From NCBI GenBank assembly GCA_019912965.1, contig JAIOHM010000139.1:1-64000 (forward strand): a DNA stretch of 64,000 nt, read 5' to 3'. Below are positions 54,796-63,009 of the stretch, piece after piece. The first letter of the stretch is position 1; every line of letters starts with the position of its first letter. The notes beneath the pieces are model-generated. The model did not search any database, was not told where the DNA came from, and saw only the letters and a list, made by a program, of their open reading frames with translations. A program made the translations under genes and the position numbers. The stretch comes from Anaerolineae bacterium. Its GTDB lineage: Bacteria; Chloroflexota; Anaerolineae; Aggregatilineales; Phototrophicaceae.

Positions 54796-55611
54796 TTATT
54801 CAAACCGGTATACATAATGCTCATGTGGGAAGGGGAAACGCAGGCTGAACGTCCACGTTTGTCCATCCAATTCAAAAGCATTTGCATCCTTCGCCAGTTC
54901 GCGGAAGCGGTCGTATTCCTCAATGTCGATGTACAGACTGTAGACCGAGTCGCGTTTGATAGTCGATTCGTCATCCAGTCCCGGCCAATCCTCCGGCCAT
55001 TGAGTCGCTTCGCTGGTTTCATACGGCCACAAAATCACCTCGAACTGACCGGGCAGCCACGTTTTGGCATCTTCGTGAACAAAGTTTGCCATCAGGTCGA
55101 ACAGATCCAGCAGGCGTTCCGGGGCGAATTCATCGCGTTCCGGGGAGTCTATGCGGAGGTTGCCGTAAATCCAGAAGGTCTTTTCGCCCAATTCCGCGTC
55201 ATAAATTTCAATTGTATTGCTGGGTTGGTCGGTTATCGCCACGTTATCGTACTCATCATCCAGCGCGTACAAATCGGCATCAATCCGGAGCGAGTCACGC
55301 AGGGTTTGCAGTTCGTCTTCATCCAGCACCACCGACGCCAATTCCCATTCGCCGTTATCATTCTCGCGCTGATAAAGCACCAATCCGGTTTCGTAAAGCG
55401 CGAAGGTCGGCTCGTCCGAACCGATCACCATGCGCCAGGGATCATGAATGGTCAGTATGATAATCGGCTCTGGCGCTTCCGGCGCGGGCGGCGGAGGCAG
55501 GGTTGTACGGAAAACAGATGGTGATGCGGCAGGAGCAGCCGCGCTGACCATCAAGGCCATCAAGGTCATCACGATCAGGGCAAAACTCACCATCCAGCGG
55601 TGTCGATTCAT
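54796..55611 (-). CDS. secreted or membrane-anchored hypothetical protein
   Basis: 271 residues; N-terminal signal or anchor (MNRHRWMVSFALIVMTLMALMVSAAAPA), a Pro-rich linker (LPPPPAPEAPEP) and an acidic extracytoplasmic domain (MVIGSDEPTFALYETGLVLYQRENDNGEWELASVVLDEDELQTL, IEEYDRFRELAKDANAFELDGQTW). I do not recognise a family beyond similarity in style to other exported Chloroflexota hypotheticals. GGAG upstream of the ATG. Confidence 0.7.
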   Translation of the reverse strand: MNRHRWMVSFALIVMTLMALMVSAAAPAASPSVFRTTLPPPPAPEAPEPIIILTIHDPWRMVIGSDEPTFALYETGLVLYQRENDNGEWELASVVLDEDELQTLRDSLRIDADLYALDDEYDNVAITDQPSNTIEIYDAELGEKTFWIYGNLRIDSPERDEFAPERLLDLFDLMANFVHEDAKTWLPGQFEVILWPYETSEATQWPEDWPGLDDESTIKRDSVYSLYIDIEEYDRFRELAKDANAFELDGQTWTFSLRFPFPHEHYVYRFE

Positions 55612-55680
55612 GGGAGAACTCCGTACAAAGCCATACCGTCATTGGTAGCAAGACGTTATCAGATGCTCAAAAGTTCCTAA

Positions 55681-56523
55681 TCACCACTTTTTTGCCCAAT
55701 CTGGCGCTTCCATCGGTTCCGGTTGATAGTCGTTGAAATCAGCCAGTTGGCGTTCAACGAAGTTCTGTGGGGTGCTGGCAAATAACTTGCCATCGCGAGC
55801 GAAGACCAATCGGTTTCGCTGATCCCAATCCGCCCAAGTCACGTGCCCGTCAATCGGAAAATCAATTTCGCGCTTCAGATCACGCACCTTGAAGGTGAGG
55901 ACGTAATAACCCCCATAGGCTTGAAAATCGATGCTGACATGCATGGTGAGTTCAAAGCGTCCCGACCGGTCAAGTTTCGTCCAAGTATCGGGTCTTCGTC
56001 GATGTGTTTCGCTCATGTGAACGGCTTTCCATCCCTCGCGCTCCAATTTTGGATGGTAAATCGGCGCATCTTCACCGGGGGCGAATTGGCTGGCTAAAAT
56101 GGTCAGTCCTTTGGGCTGATGATTCGGATGCGGGTTATTGGCGCTGTTCAGCAAGACGGTTTTGTCATCTTTGAACAATCCTCCGCCGTTCCAGCAGTCA
56201 CCCTTCGGCCATAATGCCAGCGCTGTGAAATAGGGCGGTTTGCTGATGGCTGTCCAAGCGTAGGTGTATTCTTTGTCAGCTATGGTACGCGCGTTGATCT
56301 TTTGGGCGAAATAGATGAGCAGTTTGCCATTTGGGGAAATATCGCAGCGGCGTTCATAAATGTGTCCCTGAAACCACTGTCCCGGCTCGAAGGTGTCTTT
56401 TTTCGTGTCCCATTTGATGAGCTGCGCCCAACGAGTCGGCCCACGCCGGATGATAACGCCAACCGATGCTTCGCGCGCTAACAGTCCAAATAGGCGGGCT
56501 GGTGATGAGGGCTGGTCAGTCAT
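55681..56523 (-). CDS. hypothetical protein, tandem paralogue A
   Basis: 280 residues, soluble. Starts ...PARLFGLLAREASVGVIIRRGP and ends MEAPDWAKKW, both shared with the next upstream gene. The body has repeated short beta segments (IYERRCDISPNGKLLIYFAQK, WADWDQRNRLVFARDGKLFAS), suggesting a beta-propeller-like fold. Function unknown; similar propeller-like proteins sense or bind other proteins. The start at 56523 follows GAGG. Fifty bases after paralogue B in the same operon. Confidence 0.72.
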   Translation of the reverse strand: MTDQPSSPARLFGLLAREASVGVIIRRGPTRWAQLIKWDTKKDTFEPGQWFQGHIYERRCDISPNGKLLIYFAQKINARTIADKEYTYAWTAISKPPYFTALALWPKGDCWNGGGLFKDDKTVLLNSANNPHPNHQPKGLTILASQFAPGEDAPIYHPKLEREGWKAVHMSETHRRRPDTWTKLDRSGRFELTMHVSIDFQAYGGYYVLTFKVRDLKREIDFPIDGHVTWADWDQRNRLVFARDGKLFASTPQNFVERQLADFNDYQPEPMEAPDWAKKW

Positions 56524-56574
56524 GTGCGCGCCTCTTTGCTCATATCCCAAATAGTGTTTGTGAGCTTGGACAGA

Positions 56575-57414
56575 TCACCACTTTTTTGCCCAATCCGGGG
56601 CTTCCATCCGTTCAGGGCGATGGTTATTGAAATCAGCCAGTTCATGATAAATCAGCTCGTCGTTTTTCAGACTTGCGCTAAACAACTTGCCCTCTCTGGC
56701 AAGCACAAGGCGGCCTCGCTGGTCAAAATCTGCCCAGTTGACTGAACTCGGTATCCCAAAGTCACTTCCACTTATCCTGAGGCTGTAAACTCGCCCCTTG
56801 CGGGTGTACTTCAGTGAAAGCTGATATTTGCCTGATTGTTTCTGCCACACAGAAGGCGTTTTTCCCTGAACGATGGGGCTATTATCAGTGGTTACACAGG
56901 CATCCTGATCGGCGGAAACCCAGCCATGTATTTCAAGATTCTTGTAGAAGGATGCGGGCAAAAAATGAATATCTCCCCAAGTCATCGTTAAGTGAGTATC
57001 AGGTATAGATTGAGCACCGGCTGAAGGACTGACGCTGTTATACAGAATTGTGTTGTTATTGATGAATGATCCGCCACCGCTATATGTATCTACCTCTGGT
57101 TGAAAATAGAGGGCTGTAAAGTAAGGGGGCTTGCTGACCGCTGTCCAGTGATGATAACTCTGTTTACGATGGGGCTGCGGCGTGTATTTAGCCGCGAAGT
57201 AGACCCATAACTTTCCATCAGGTGATAAATCACTTCGTTCGTCGTAGACGCGCCCGTGAAACCACTGTCCCGGCTTGAAAACATCTTTTTGAGTATCCCA
57301 ATGGATAAGTTGTATCCAATTCTTTGGCTGCCCACGCCGGATGATAACGCCAATTGAGGCTTCCCGTGCCAGCAGTCCAAATAGGCGGGCGGGTGCTGGC
57401 GGCGTTGAGTTCAC
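56575..57414 (-). CDS. hypothetical protein, tandem paralogue B
   Basis: 279 residues, about 40-45 percent identical by eye to paralogue A, with the same N-terminal (ARLFGLLAREASIGVII) and C-terminal (RMEAPDWAKKW) signatures, and DLSPDGKLWVYFAAK / WADFDQRGRLVLAREGKLFSA in the middle. A GTG start at 57414 is chosen: it overlaps the stop of the VOC gene as GTGA and has AAGGGA nine bases upstream. Recent duplication with divergence of central loops. Confidence 0.72.
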   Translation of the reverse strand: MNSTPPAPARLFGLLAREASIGVIIRRGQPKNWIQLIHWDTQKDVFKPGQWFHGRVYDERSDLSPDGKLWVYFAAKYTPQPHRKQSYHHWTAVSKPPYFTALYFQPEVDTYSGGGSFINNNTILYNSVSPSAGAQSIPDTHLTMTWGDIHFLPASFYKNLEIHGWVSADQDACVTTDNSPIVQGKTPSVWQKQSGKYQLSLKYTRKGRVYSLRISGSDFGIPSSVNWADFDQRGRLVLAREGKLFSASLKNDELIYHELADFNNHRPERMEAPDWAKKW

Positions 57415-57770
57415 GTCCGCGTCCCTTTGGTCATATCCAGAATGCACAGGATATTGCCGAATGGGTCTTCCAATACCGCGCATTTGCCGATGGTTACATC
57501 AAACGGTTCGGCGCGGATGAAACAACCTTTTGCACGTAACGTTTCCACCGCTGCTACTACATCATCAACCAGATAATGCACGCTGATTTCTTTGGGAACA
57601 TCGGTGTTCGTATGCAGCACAATTTCGGCGTCGGTTTCTGGCATTCCCATGCCGACCGAAGTCGCATCTGACCACAAGCGATTTAAACCAAACACATTGG
57701 CATAATAACGCGCTGCTGTTTCCAGATCATCCACTCGCAGCATCACGCAGTCAATTTTGCGGAGCATCAT
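57411..57770 (-). CDS. VOC (glyoxalase / bleomycin resistance) family protein
   Basis: 119 residues. Two beta-alpha-beta-beta-beta modules: IDCVMLRVDDLETAARYYANVFGL and VHYLVDDVVAAVETLRAKGCFIRAEPFDVTIGKCAVLEDPFGNILCILD. Substrate and metal use unknown; members include dioxygenases and antibiotic-binding proteins. Overlaps the upstream membrane protein gene by 20 bases and the downstream gene by 4, so tightly coupled. Confidence 0.85.
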   Translation of the reverse strand: MMLRKIDCVMLRVDDLETAARYYANVFGLNRLWSDATSVGMGMPETDAEIVLHTNTDVPKEISVHYLVDDVVAAVETLRAKGCFIRAEPFDVTIGKCAVLEDPFGNILCILDMTKGTRT

Positions 57771-58395
57771 CGGCTTTCTCCGGTTTTCCCGGCAATTTGC
57801 GTTTATCCGGCAGAAAATGGGGCAGCACTTTTTCGACCAATTCGTCTATGCCCGCACCATAACCGGATACATTCAGACTGCGCTTGGTTTTGAGCTTAAA
57901 CTTCACTTTCCATGCCGCGCCGCGCACAAAAAATTCCAGCACCAGCAGATAGACATTCAGGATAATGCCGATCAAACAGCCGAAGATCAGATCATCCGCG
58001 CCCTGACCAGCCGTTGAACTCGATGACCCATATCCGCTGTCCCAAATGCCCGTCAAACTGCCCGCATCTTCAACTTCATAATGGGTCACATCTGCCCACT
58101 TGAGCGACTGCTTGTTCTTGCCGGGGCGTTCGACCGTCAGTCCGGTTTCATCAACCGTGATGACCTGCCCTTTTTCGCGCATGGCTGCAATCGTGAGCAG
58201 CAGAATCGCCAACAAACCGGAAAACGCTATGCCGCCCGCAATCCAGCGTAAGATTGTGAGCAGATTAGCATCCAGCGAGGTGCGTGACAGCCCGATAAAA
58301 ATGCCTACACCAACCAGCAAAACCAATCCCGCGCGGATAAATTGGGGAATGCGCGTCCGGCGATCAATCGTGTAGTGACGGGGGAATGTATCCAT
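57751..58395 (-). CDS. hypothetical membrane protein
   Basis: 214 residues with two N-terminal helices (FIRAGLVLLVGVGIFIGL, WIAGGIAFSGLLAILLLTIAA), a PH-like cytosolic strand region (GQVITVDETGLTVERPGKNKQSLKWADVTHYEVEDAG), a third hydrophobic segment (LIFGCLIGIILNVYLLVLEFFV) and a basic C-terminus. The middle resembles bacterial PH-like domains in membrane proteins. Overlaps the VOC gene start; two bases after the retropepsin-like gene. Confidence 0.65.
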   Translation of the reverse strand: MDTFPRHYTIDRRTRIPQFIRAGLVLLVGVGIFIGLSRTSLDANLLTILRWIAGGIAFSGLLAILLLTIAAMREKGQVITVDETGLTVERPGKNKQSLKWADVTHYEVEDAGSLTGIWDSGYGSSSSTAGQGADDLIFGCLIGIILNVYLLVLEFFVRGAAWKVKFKLKTKRSLNVSGYGAGIDELVEKVLPHFLPDKRKLPGKPEKADDAPQN

Positions 58396-58397
58396 AA

Positions 58398-58808
58398 CTA
58401 TTTGTCAATCTCCAGCCAGCCACTACGTTGAGGCATATCAATATGCAGAATCGATTGATCAAGAACATCTTTAAAGCCAATGAGTCGTGTTTCTGTATCC
58501 GTAAACCAAGCTGTAATCTCGAAAGGTTGCGTTAAATTACCCGCAGCATCTTCAAGTGAGATCGTAATAACAGCCTCAACTGCCTGAAAAGATTGTTTTG
58601 CGATTCCAGCCTGATCGATGATGATACTGGCATCATCTGTTGGTCGATATGCAATTAAATCCAACAGTTCCCTCGGAAACAAAGATACAGCCGCCCCAGT
58701 ATCAATTGTTGCGGTCAACTTCTCTAACGTTCCATCCTTACGCGCTATATTGCAAAAAACCTGACATTCACTTGGATCATAGTAGATACGAAGCTGGATT
58801 TGAGTCAT
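58398..58808 (-). CDS. retropepsin-like aspartic protease-fold protein
   Basis: 136 residues. The segment KLTATIDTGAAVSLFPRELLDLI contains the DTGA active-site motif of retroviral-type aspartic proteases, followed by a beta-rich region and a C-terminal LIGFKDVLDQSILHIDM corresponding to the hydrophobic (I/L)IG triad. Such single-domain proteins would act as dimers. Overlaps the upstream small-protein gene by four bases (ATGA). Pairs of this kind recur in Chloroflexota and cyanobacteria. Confidence 0.75.
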   Translation of the reverse strand: MTQIQLRIYYDPSECQVFCNIARKDGTLEKLTATIDTGAAVSLFPRELLDLIAYRPTDDASIIIDQAGIAKQSFQAVEAVITISLEDAAGNLTQPFEITAWFTDTETRLIGFKDVLDQSILHIDMPQRSGWLEIDK

Positions 58809-59107
58809 GAGTCCTTAGCATCCGTTTTCAGGCGAACATGAATTCGCTGCAATGGTTGACGCTGATACAACCACTGATGCACAGGTGTAATTTCCCCAGA
58901 ATCGGATGGCAGGTTATGTTCCGCATCCTGTACAGCTTCATCGTAGGTTGCACCTACACCTAAAACCTGCTCTTTGTAGACGATGATGGAACATTCTCCA
59001 TATTTTTCCAGCAGTTCTTTCTCATGCAGTCGTATCCAATCAAAATCGCTGAATACATTGGGTGGGGTTTCACCATATTGATGTGACATGCGGATTCGGC
59101 TCGTCAT
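58805..59107 (-). CDS. DUF5678-like small protein
   Basis: 100 residues. The segment FDWIRLHEKELLEKYGECSIIVYKEQVLGVGATYDEAVQDAEHN follows the DUF5678 pattern (helix, KYG-W/E-hV-V, helix). Function unknown; found next to retropepsin-like genes, as here, suggesting a two-component module. Good ribosome binding site AGGAG. Confidence 0.65.
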   Translation of the reverse strand: MTSRIRMSHQYGETPPNVFSDFDWIRLHEKELLEKYGECSIIVYKEQVLGVGATYDEAVQDAEHNLPSDSGEITPVHQWLYQRQPLQRIHVRLKTDAKDS

Positions 59108-59138
59108 GGCTATAGCTCCTGCAACTTTCCTGCTCTTA

Positions 59139-60005
59139 TTATACCCCTACACCCCGCCGAATTTGCGCGGCCTGCGGCATGTGGGACATCTCGTGGCGGG
59201 CGAAATAGGTGGACTGCGAAAGGACGGTTTGCTGCCCAAATTCGCTGTGCCATCCACCGCGCCACCAGTCGTTCAGGCTGATCGCCTTCAGCCGGGTAAC
59301 CAATTGCTCGCGCGAAACATGAAAGCGTTCCAGCAGTTCACCCGGTGAAAGGGTTTCGCGGTCGGCCATCGCCCATACCGCTTTGCCTTCCAACAGTGGA
59401 TTGTCGTGGTTCAACATCAGGTCAACCCGTTCAGCCAGCAAATCCTGTGCCATCATCAAATGCCCCAGCAGTTCGCGCATATTCCACTCGCCGGGGGCGG
59501 GCGCGATCTGAAATTGCTCGGTACTCAAACCCTGTACAGCCGCTTCTATCGTATTCGGCCCAGCTTCCAGCGCGACTAATGCTTCTTGTGGTGACATCGG
59601 CTCAAAGTACCAGATGGATGCAAACTGTCGCAGCGCCAAACGATGATCGTTGTTGTCGGTAAATTCGGGCGGATCGCCGAGGAATATTTCGCCTGTGGTG
59701 CGGCTGGCATAAACCGCTGGCACATCTTCATATGAAACCGTGCGGTCATCCCGAACGGCCTGCCGTCCTTTATCCAGTGCTGAAAGTATGGCTTCTGATG
59801 CGCCAGATGCTTTCAGCGAATCGGCAATCAGGCCAAGTTCCTTATCCAAATCTGCGCCGCGTGGGATGCCCGCTGCATTCGAGGCTTTGATTTCTTCGGC
59901 ATAGACCAGCGCCCACAACAGCTTGGAGAGGCCATAATAACCGCCTGCTTCCAACCCGCGCGCCGTGCGAATCAAGTGAACCAGATCATCAAATGATGCG
60001 GTCAT
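59139..60005 (-). CDS. DinB-like four-helix protein with N-terminal extension
   Basis: 288 residues. The C-terminal half (about 135-285) matches the DinB/YfiT-like four-helix bundle (LSTEQFQIAPAPGEWNMRELLGHLMMAQDLLAERVDLML, HVSREQLVTRLKAISLNDWWRGGWHSEFGQQTVLSQSTYFARHEMSHMPQ) with His residues that bind metal in family members. The N-terminal 130 residues (LIRTARGLEAGGYYGLSKLLWALVYAEEIK) are helical and not assigned. DinB-like proteins act in thiol transfer or damage response. Confidence 0.75.
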   Translation of the reverse strand: MTASFDDLVHLIRTARGLEAGGYYGLSKLLWALVYAEEIKASNAAGIPRGADLDKELGLIADSLKASGASEAILSALDKGRQAVRDDRTVSYEDVPAVYASRTTGEIFLGDPPEFTDNNDHRLALRQFASIWYFEPMSPQEALVALEAGPNTIEAAVQGLSTEQFQIAPAPGEWNMRELLGHLMMAQDLLAERVDLMLNHDNPLLEGKAVWAMADRETLSPGELLERFHVSREQLVTRLKAISLNDWWRGGWHSEFGQQTVLSQSTYFARHEMSHMPQAAQIRRGVGV

Positions 60006-60058
60006 GATATTCCCTTTCAGGTTTTGAAGGCATACCGATAACAGGCATCTGCTGGATA

Positions 60059-61321
60059 CTACATCACTGATTGCAGTGCATCCTCGAATACCGTCAGCGC
60101 CTCGTCAATCTGGGTTTCGTTCACCACCAGCGGCGGAATCCAGCGGATCACATTTTCGTAGCTGCCGCAAGTCAACAGCAGCAAATTGCGTTCGATGCAG
60201 GCTTTTTGCACCGCTTTGGTCAAATCTTTGGCGGGGTGTCCGTTTTGGGTGAACTCTGTACCGATCATCAACCCATAGCCGCGCACATCGCCAATCACCG
60301 GGTAACGGCCTTGTAATTCGACTAATCCATCGGTCAGCCGTTCGCCCATATGCGCCGCATTTTCCGGCAGATTTTCATCCACAATCGTGCGGACGGTTGC
60401 CACAGCCGTCGCAGTCGCCAGCGCACCGCCGCCATAGGTGCCGCCATGCGAACCCGTCGTCCACTGGCTCATCAACGCCTGCGAAGCCGCCACGCCGGAA
60501 ATCGGCATCCCACTGCCCAAACCTTTCGCCATGATGATGATGTCCGGCACAATTTCGGCGTGTTCATAACCCCAGAATTTGCCGGTGCGTCCGAATCCGG
60601 TTTGTACTTCGTCGGCCACGAACAGAATGCCATGTTGAGTACACAATTCGCGCAGGGCTTTCATAAAACGTTTGGGCGCGGGGATGTAACCGCCTTCGCC
60701 CAATTCCGGTTCGATGATAATAGCGGCAGTTTCTTCCGGCGCGGTCTGGCTCTTGAGCATCAAATCCAGTTCGCGCAGGCAGAAATCAATCGCAGTATCC
60801 TCATCCCAACCGTAGTGATAGGCATATGGAAATGGTGCAACGAACACACCTGCTGGAAGGGGTTGATAGCGCGAACGATATACCGTTTTGGAGTTGGTCA
60901 TCGCCATTGTTTGCGAGGTGCGCCCGTGAAAACTTCCCTGAAAGGTGATGATGTTGGTGCGTTTGGTCGCCATGCGCGCCAGCTTGACCGCGCCTTCGGT
61001 GGCTTCTGCGCCGCTGTTGGAAAAGAAAAAGCAGTCAATTTCGGGGGGTGTTACGGCGTTTAACGTTTCCGCCAGCTTCACGGTCGAGGGCGCAATCACC
61101 ACATTGATCTGCCCATGAATCAGTTTGGCGGCCTGTTCCTGAATGGCTGCTACCACGCGCGGGTGGCAGTGTCCGGTGTTGGTCACGCCGATGCCGCTGG
61201 TGAAATCGGTGTAGCGCGTGCCGTCGGCTTCATACAGATAAATGCCTTCGGCGCGTTCGGGTTGAATATGGGTCATGTGTGACCAAACGGGGGAAAGGAG
61301 GGAAAGCGAGTCGGTAGCCAT
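60059..61321 (-). CDS. class III aminotransferase, 4-aminobutyrate transaminase-like
   Basis: 420 residues. SNSGAEATEGAVKLARMATKRTNIITFQGSFHGRTSQTMAMTNSK, catalytic Asp in LFVADEVQTGFGRTGKFWGYEH, PLP Lys in IIMAKGLGSGMPISGVAAS. Same family as the gene at 53374-54729 but clearly diverged (about 40 percent identity by eye), so probably a different amine donor. Downstream of no obvious partner; stands before a DinB-like gene. Confidence 0.9.
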   Translation of the reverse strand: MATDSLSLLSPVWSHMTHIQPERAEGIYLYEADGTRYTDFTSGIGVTNTGHCHPRVVAAIQEQAAKLIHGQINVVIAPSTVKLAETLNAVTPPEIDCFFFSNSGAEATEGAVKLARMATKRTNIITFQGSFHGRTSQTMAMTNSKTVYRSRYQPLPAGVFVAPFPYAYHYGWDEDTAIDFCLRELDLMLKSQTAPEETAAIIIEPELGEGGYIPAPKRFMKALRELCTQHGILFVADEVQTGFGRTGKFWGYEHAEIVPDIIIMAKGLGSGMPISGVAASQALMSQWTTGSHGGTYGGGALATATAVATVRTIVDENLPENAAHMGERLTDGLVELQGRYPVIGDVRGYGLMIGTEFTQNGHPAKDLTKAVQKACIERNLLLLTCGSYENVIRWIPPLVVNETQIDEALTVFEDALQSVM

Positions 61322-61505
61322 AAAATTATTACCCTGCTAAAAAATGCTCATAGGACTATTTTACCTTGCCCCCGGAAATGCGGACAGGAGTCCCCCGTGT
61401 ATCGAGTTTGTAATCGGTTTGAAAGAAAAATTGTCGTGCATGGACACAAAAAGTGAGTACAATTTATGGAAAGAGTTGTAACAAACGCCGGGTGAAAGCC
61501 AGCCT

Positions 61506-62045
61506 ATGTTAATTTCCAAACGCGAAACCCAACCGATTCAGGTTCTGCGGCAGCGTAATTGGACGGAAGATGAGTTGAAGGCCAAAGGCTTCACTTATTT
61601 CCCGCCCATCAAACGGCGAGTGATGGCACGGGTCATCAGCGAAGACACCAATATTGAAGTCACGCTGGAAGTGCTGTCTGCCGGGGTGGGCGACATTATT
61701 ATCTATGTCGTGGATAATGTGATTCATGAAAATCTGGAAGAGTACGAGCATTGGCCCGTCCGGCGCGATCTCTTCCGGCGCACCTACAAGCCCTGGGATG
61801 AACCCGGCTGGAAACCCAACGAAGCCGAAATGCATCTTGTCATGCACGGCTGCCGCCCATATTACAAATACAAAGGCGTCTGGGCGCTCAAACTTCCCAT
61901 CGGCATTTATGTACAATCGCTGGAAAGCCCGGAACCTGTCCTTATCCCCAAAGGCCGCTGGCTGTGCATTGGTTCAGAAGGCGAACCGTACAACATGAGC
62001 GAAGAAAATTTACGCACGCGCTACGTTATTCCATCGGATGATTGA
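61506..62045 (+). CDS. hypothetical protein, 179 residues
   Basis: Soluble protein; no family recognised. Conspicuous stretches: RRVMARVISEDTNIEVTLEVLSAGVGDIIIYVVDN, PVRRDLFRRTYKPWDEPGWKPNEAEMHLVMHGCRPYYKYKGVWALKLP, PVLIPKGRWLCIGSEGEPYNMSEENLRTRYVIP. The end of the frame overlaps the convergent Gfo/Idh/MocA gene by 20 bases. Codon use looks like the neighbours. Confidence 0.7.
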   Translation: MLISKRETQPIQVLRQRNWTEDELKAKGFTYFPPIKRRVMARVISEDTNIEVTLEVLSAGVGDIIIYVVDNVIHENLEEYEHWPVRRDLFRRTYKPWDEPGWKPNEAEMHLVMHGCRPYYKYKGVWALKLPIGIYVQSLESPEPVLIPKGRWLCIGSEGEPYNMSEENLRTRYVIPSDD

Positions 62046-63009
62046 CGGCGGCTTCCCGCACCATATCAATTGCCCGCATGTTGTGAACCGCGTCGGTTGC
62101 CGGGTAGCGCGGCTGCCGCCCGGTTAGCAGGGCATCCGCGAAATCTTCGGCCATCAATGTGAAGTGGTTCGCCATCGGGGTGCGAACTTCTTCGTAGTCA
62201 TCCCCATGCCACCAGCGAATGATGTGTTCATCCCCCGGCTCCATTGTGAATCCACGTTCGACCAGAATGCGCCCTTCTGTCCCGCGAATTTCGTAGGTAT
62301 GCGTGCGGTATCCGCGCAGGCCGCAGTCAAAATGCCCGATTGCGCCGGATGGAAATTGCACCGTCGCTGCTAACCGTTCGTCCACGTTGGACGCGCCGAA
62401 GTGCGCCAGCGCCCGCGCAGTTTCCGGTTCTTCCCCGGTCATTAATCGCATGACGTTGATGCAGTAACAGCCGACATCCATCAATGCGCCACCTGCCAGA
62501 ATCGGATTCAGCCGCACATTGGTTTCGCTGCGAATGCTAAAGCTAAAAGCTGACGAGAGCGCCGTAATTTCCCCAACCGCCCCGGATTTCAGCATCTCGC
62601 GCACTTTGACGGTCTGTGGATGAAAGCGGTACATAAACCCTTCGACCAGCAGCAACTGTTTTTCTGCAAATGTACTGACCAGCATTTGTGCTTCGGTTGC
62701 ATCCCGCGCCAGTGGTTTTTCGCACAGCACTGCTTTGCCCGCTTCGGCGCACAGGTTACCCCAACGGGCGTGTTCACTATTGGGCAGTGGAATATAAATC
62801 GCATCAATTTCTGGATCGGTGAGCAATTCACCATAACTGCCATACGCCTTCGGGATGCCATGATCAGTCGCAAACTGTTGGGCTTTGTCGATCTCCCGGC
62901 TGGCGACGGCGGCAACTTCGCCGTTACGGGTTGCTTTCAGCGCGGGGGCGACCCGGCGGTTAGCGATGTTAGCAGTGCTGAGGATGCCCCAGCGGATGGT
63001 GCGCGTCAT
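62026..63009 (-). CDS. Gfo/Idh/MocA-family oxidoreductase
   Basis: 327 residues. NAD(P)-binding N-terminus IRWGILSTANIANRRVAPALKA, catalytic-Lys motif LCEKPLARDATEAQML, and C-terminal sheet domain with SIRSETNVRLNPILAGGALMDVGCYCINVMRLMTG. Family members oxidise sugars, inositols or related polyols; substrate unknown here. Its ATG overlaps the stop of the upstream membrane protein gene (ATGA), so the two are in one operon. Confidence 0.92.
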   Translation of the reverse strand: MTRTIRWGILSTANIANRRVAPALKATRNGEVAAVASREIDKAQQFATDHGIPKAYGSYGELLTDPEIDAIYIPLPNSEHARWGNLCAEAGKAVLCEKPLARDATEAQMLVSTFAEKQLLLVEGFMYRFHPQTVKVREMLKSGAVGEITALSSAFSFSIRSETNVRLNPILAGGALMDVGCYCINVMRLMTGEEPETARALAHFGASNVDERLAATVQFPSGAIGHFDCGLRGYRTHTYEIRGTEGRILVERGFTMEPGDEHIIRWWHGDDYEEVRTPMANHFTLMAEDFADALLTGRQPRYPATDAVHNMRAIDMVREAAVNHPME

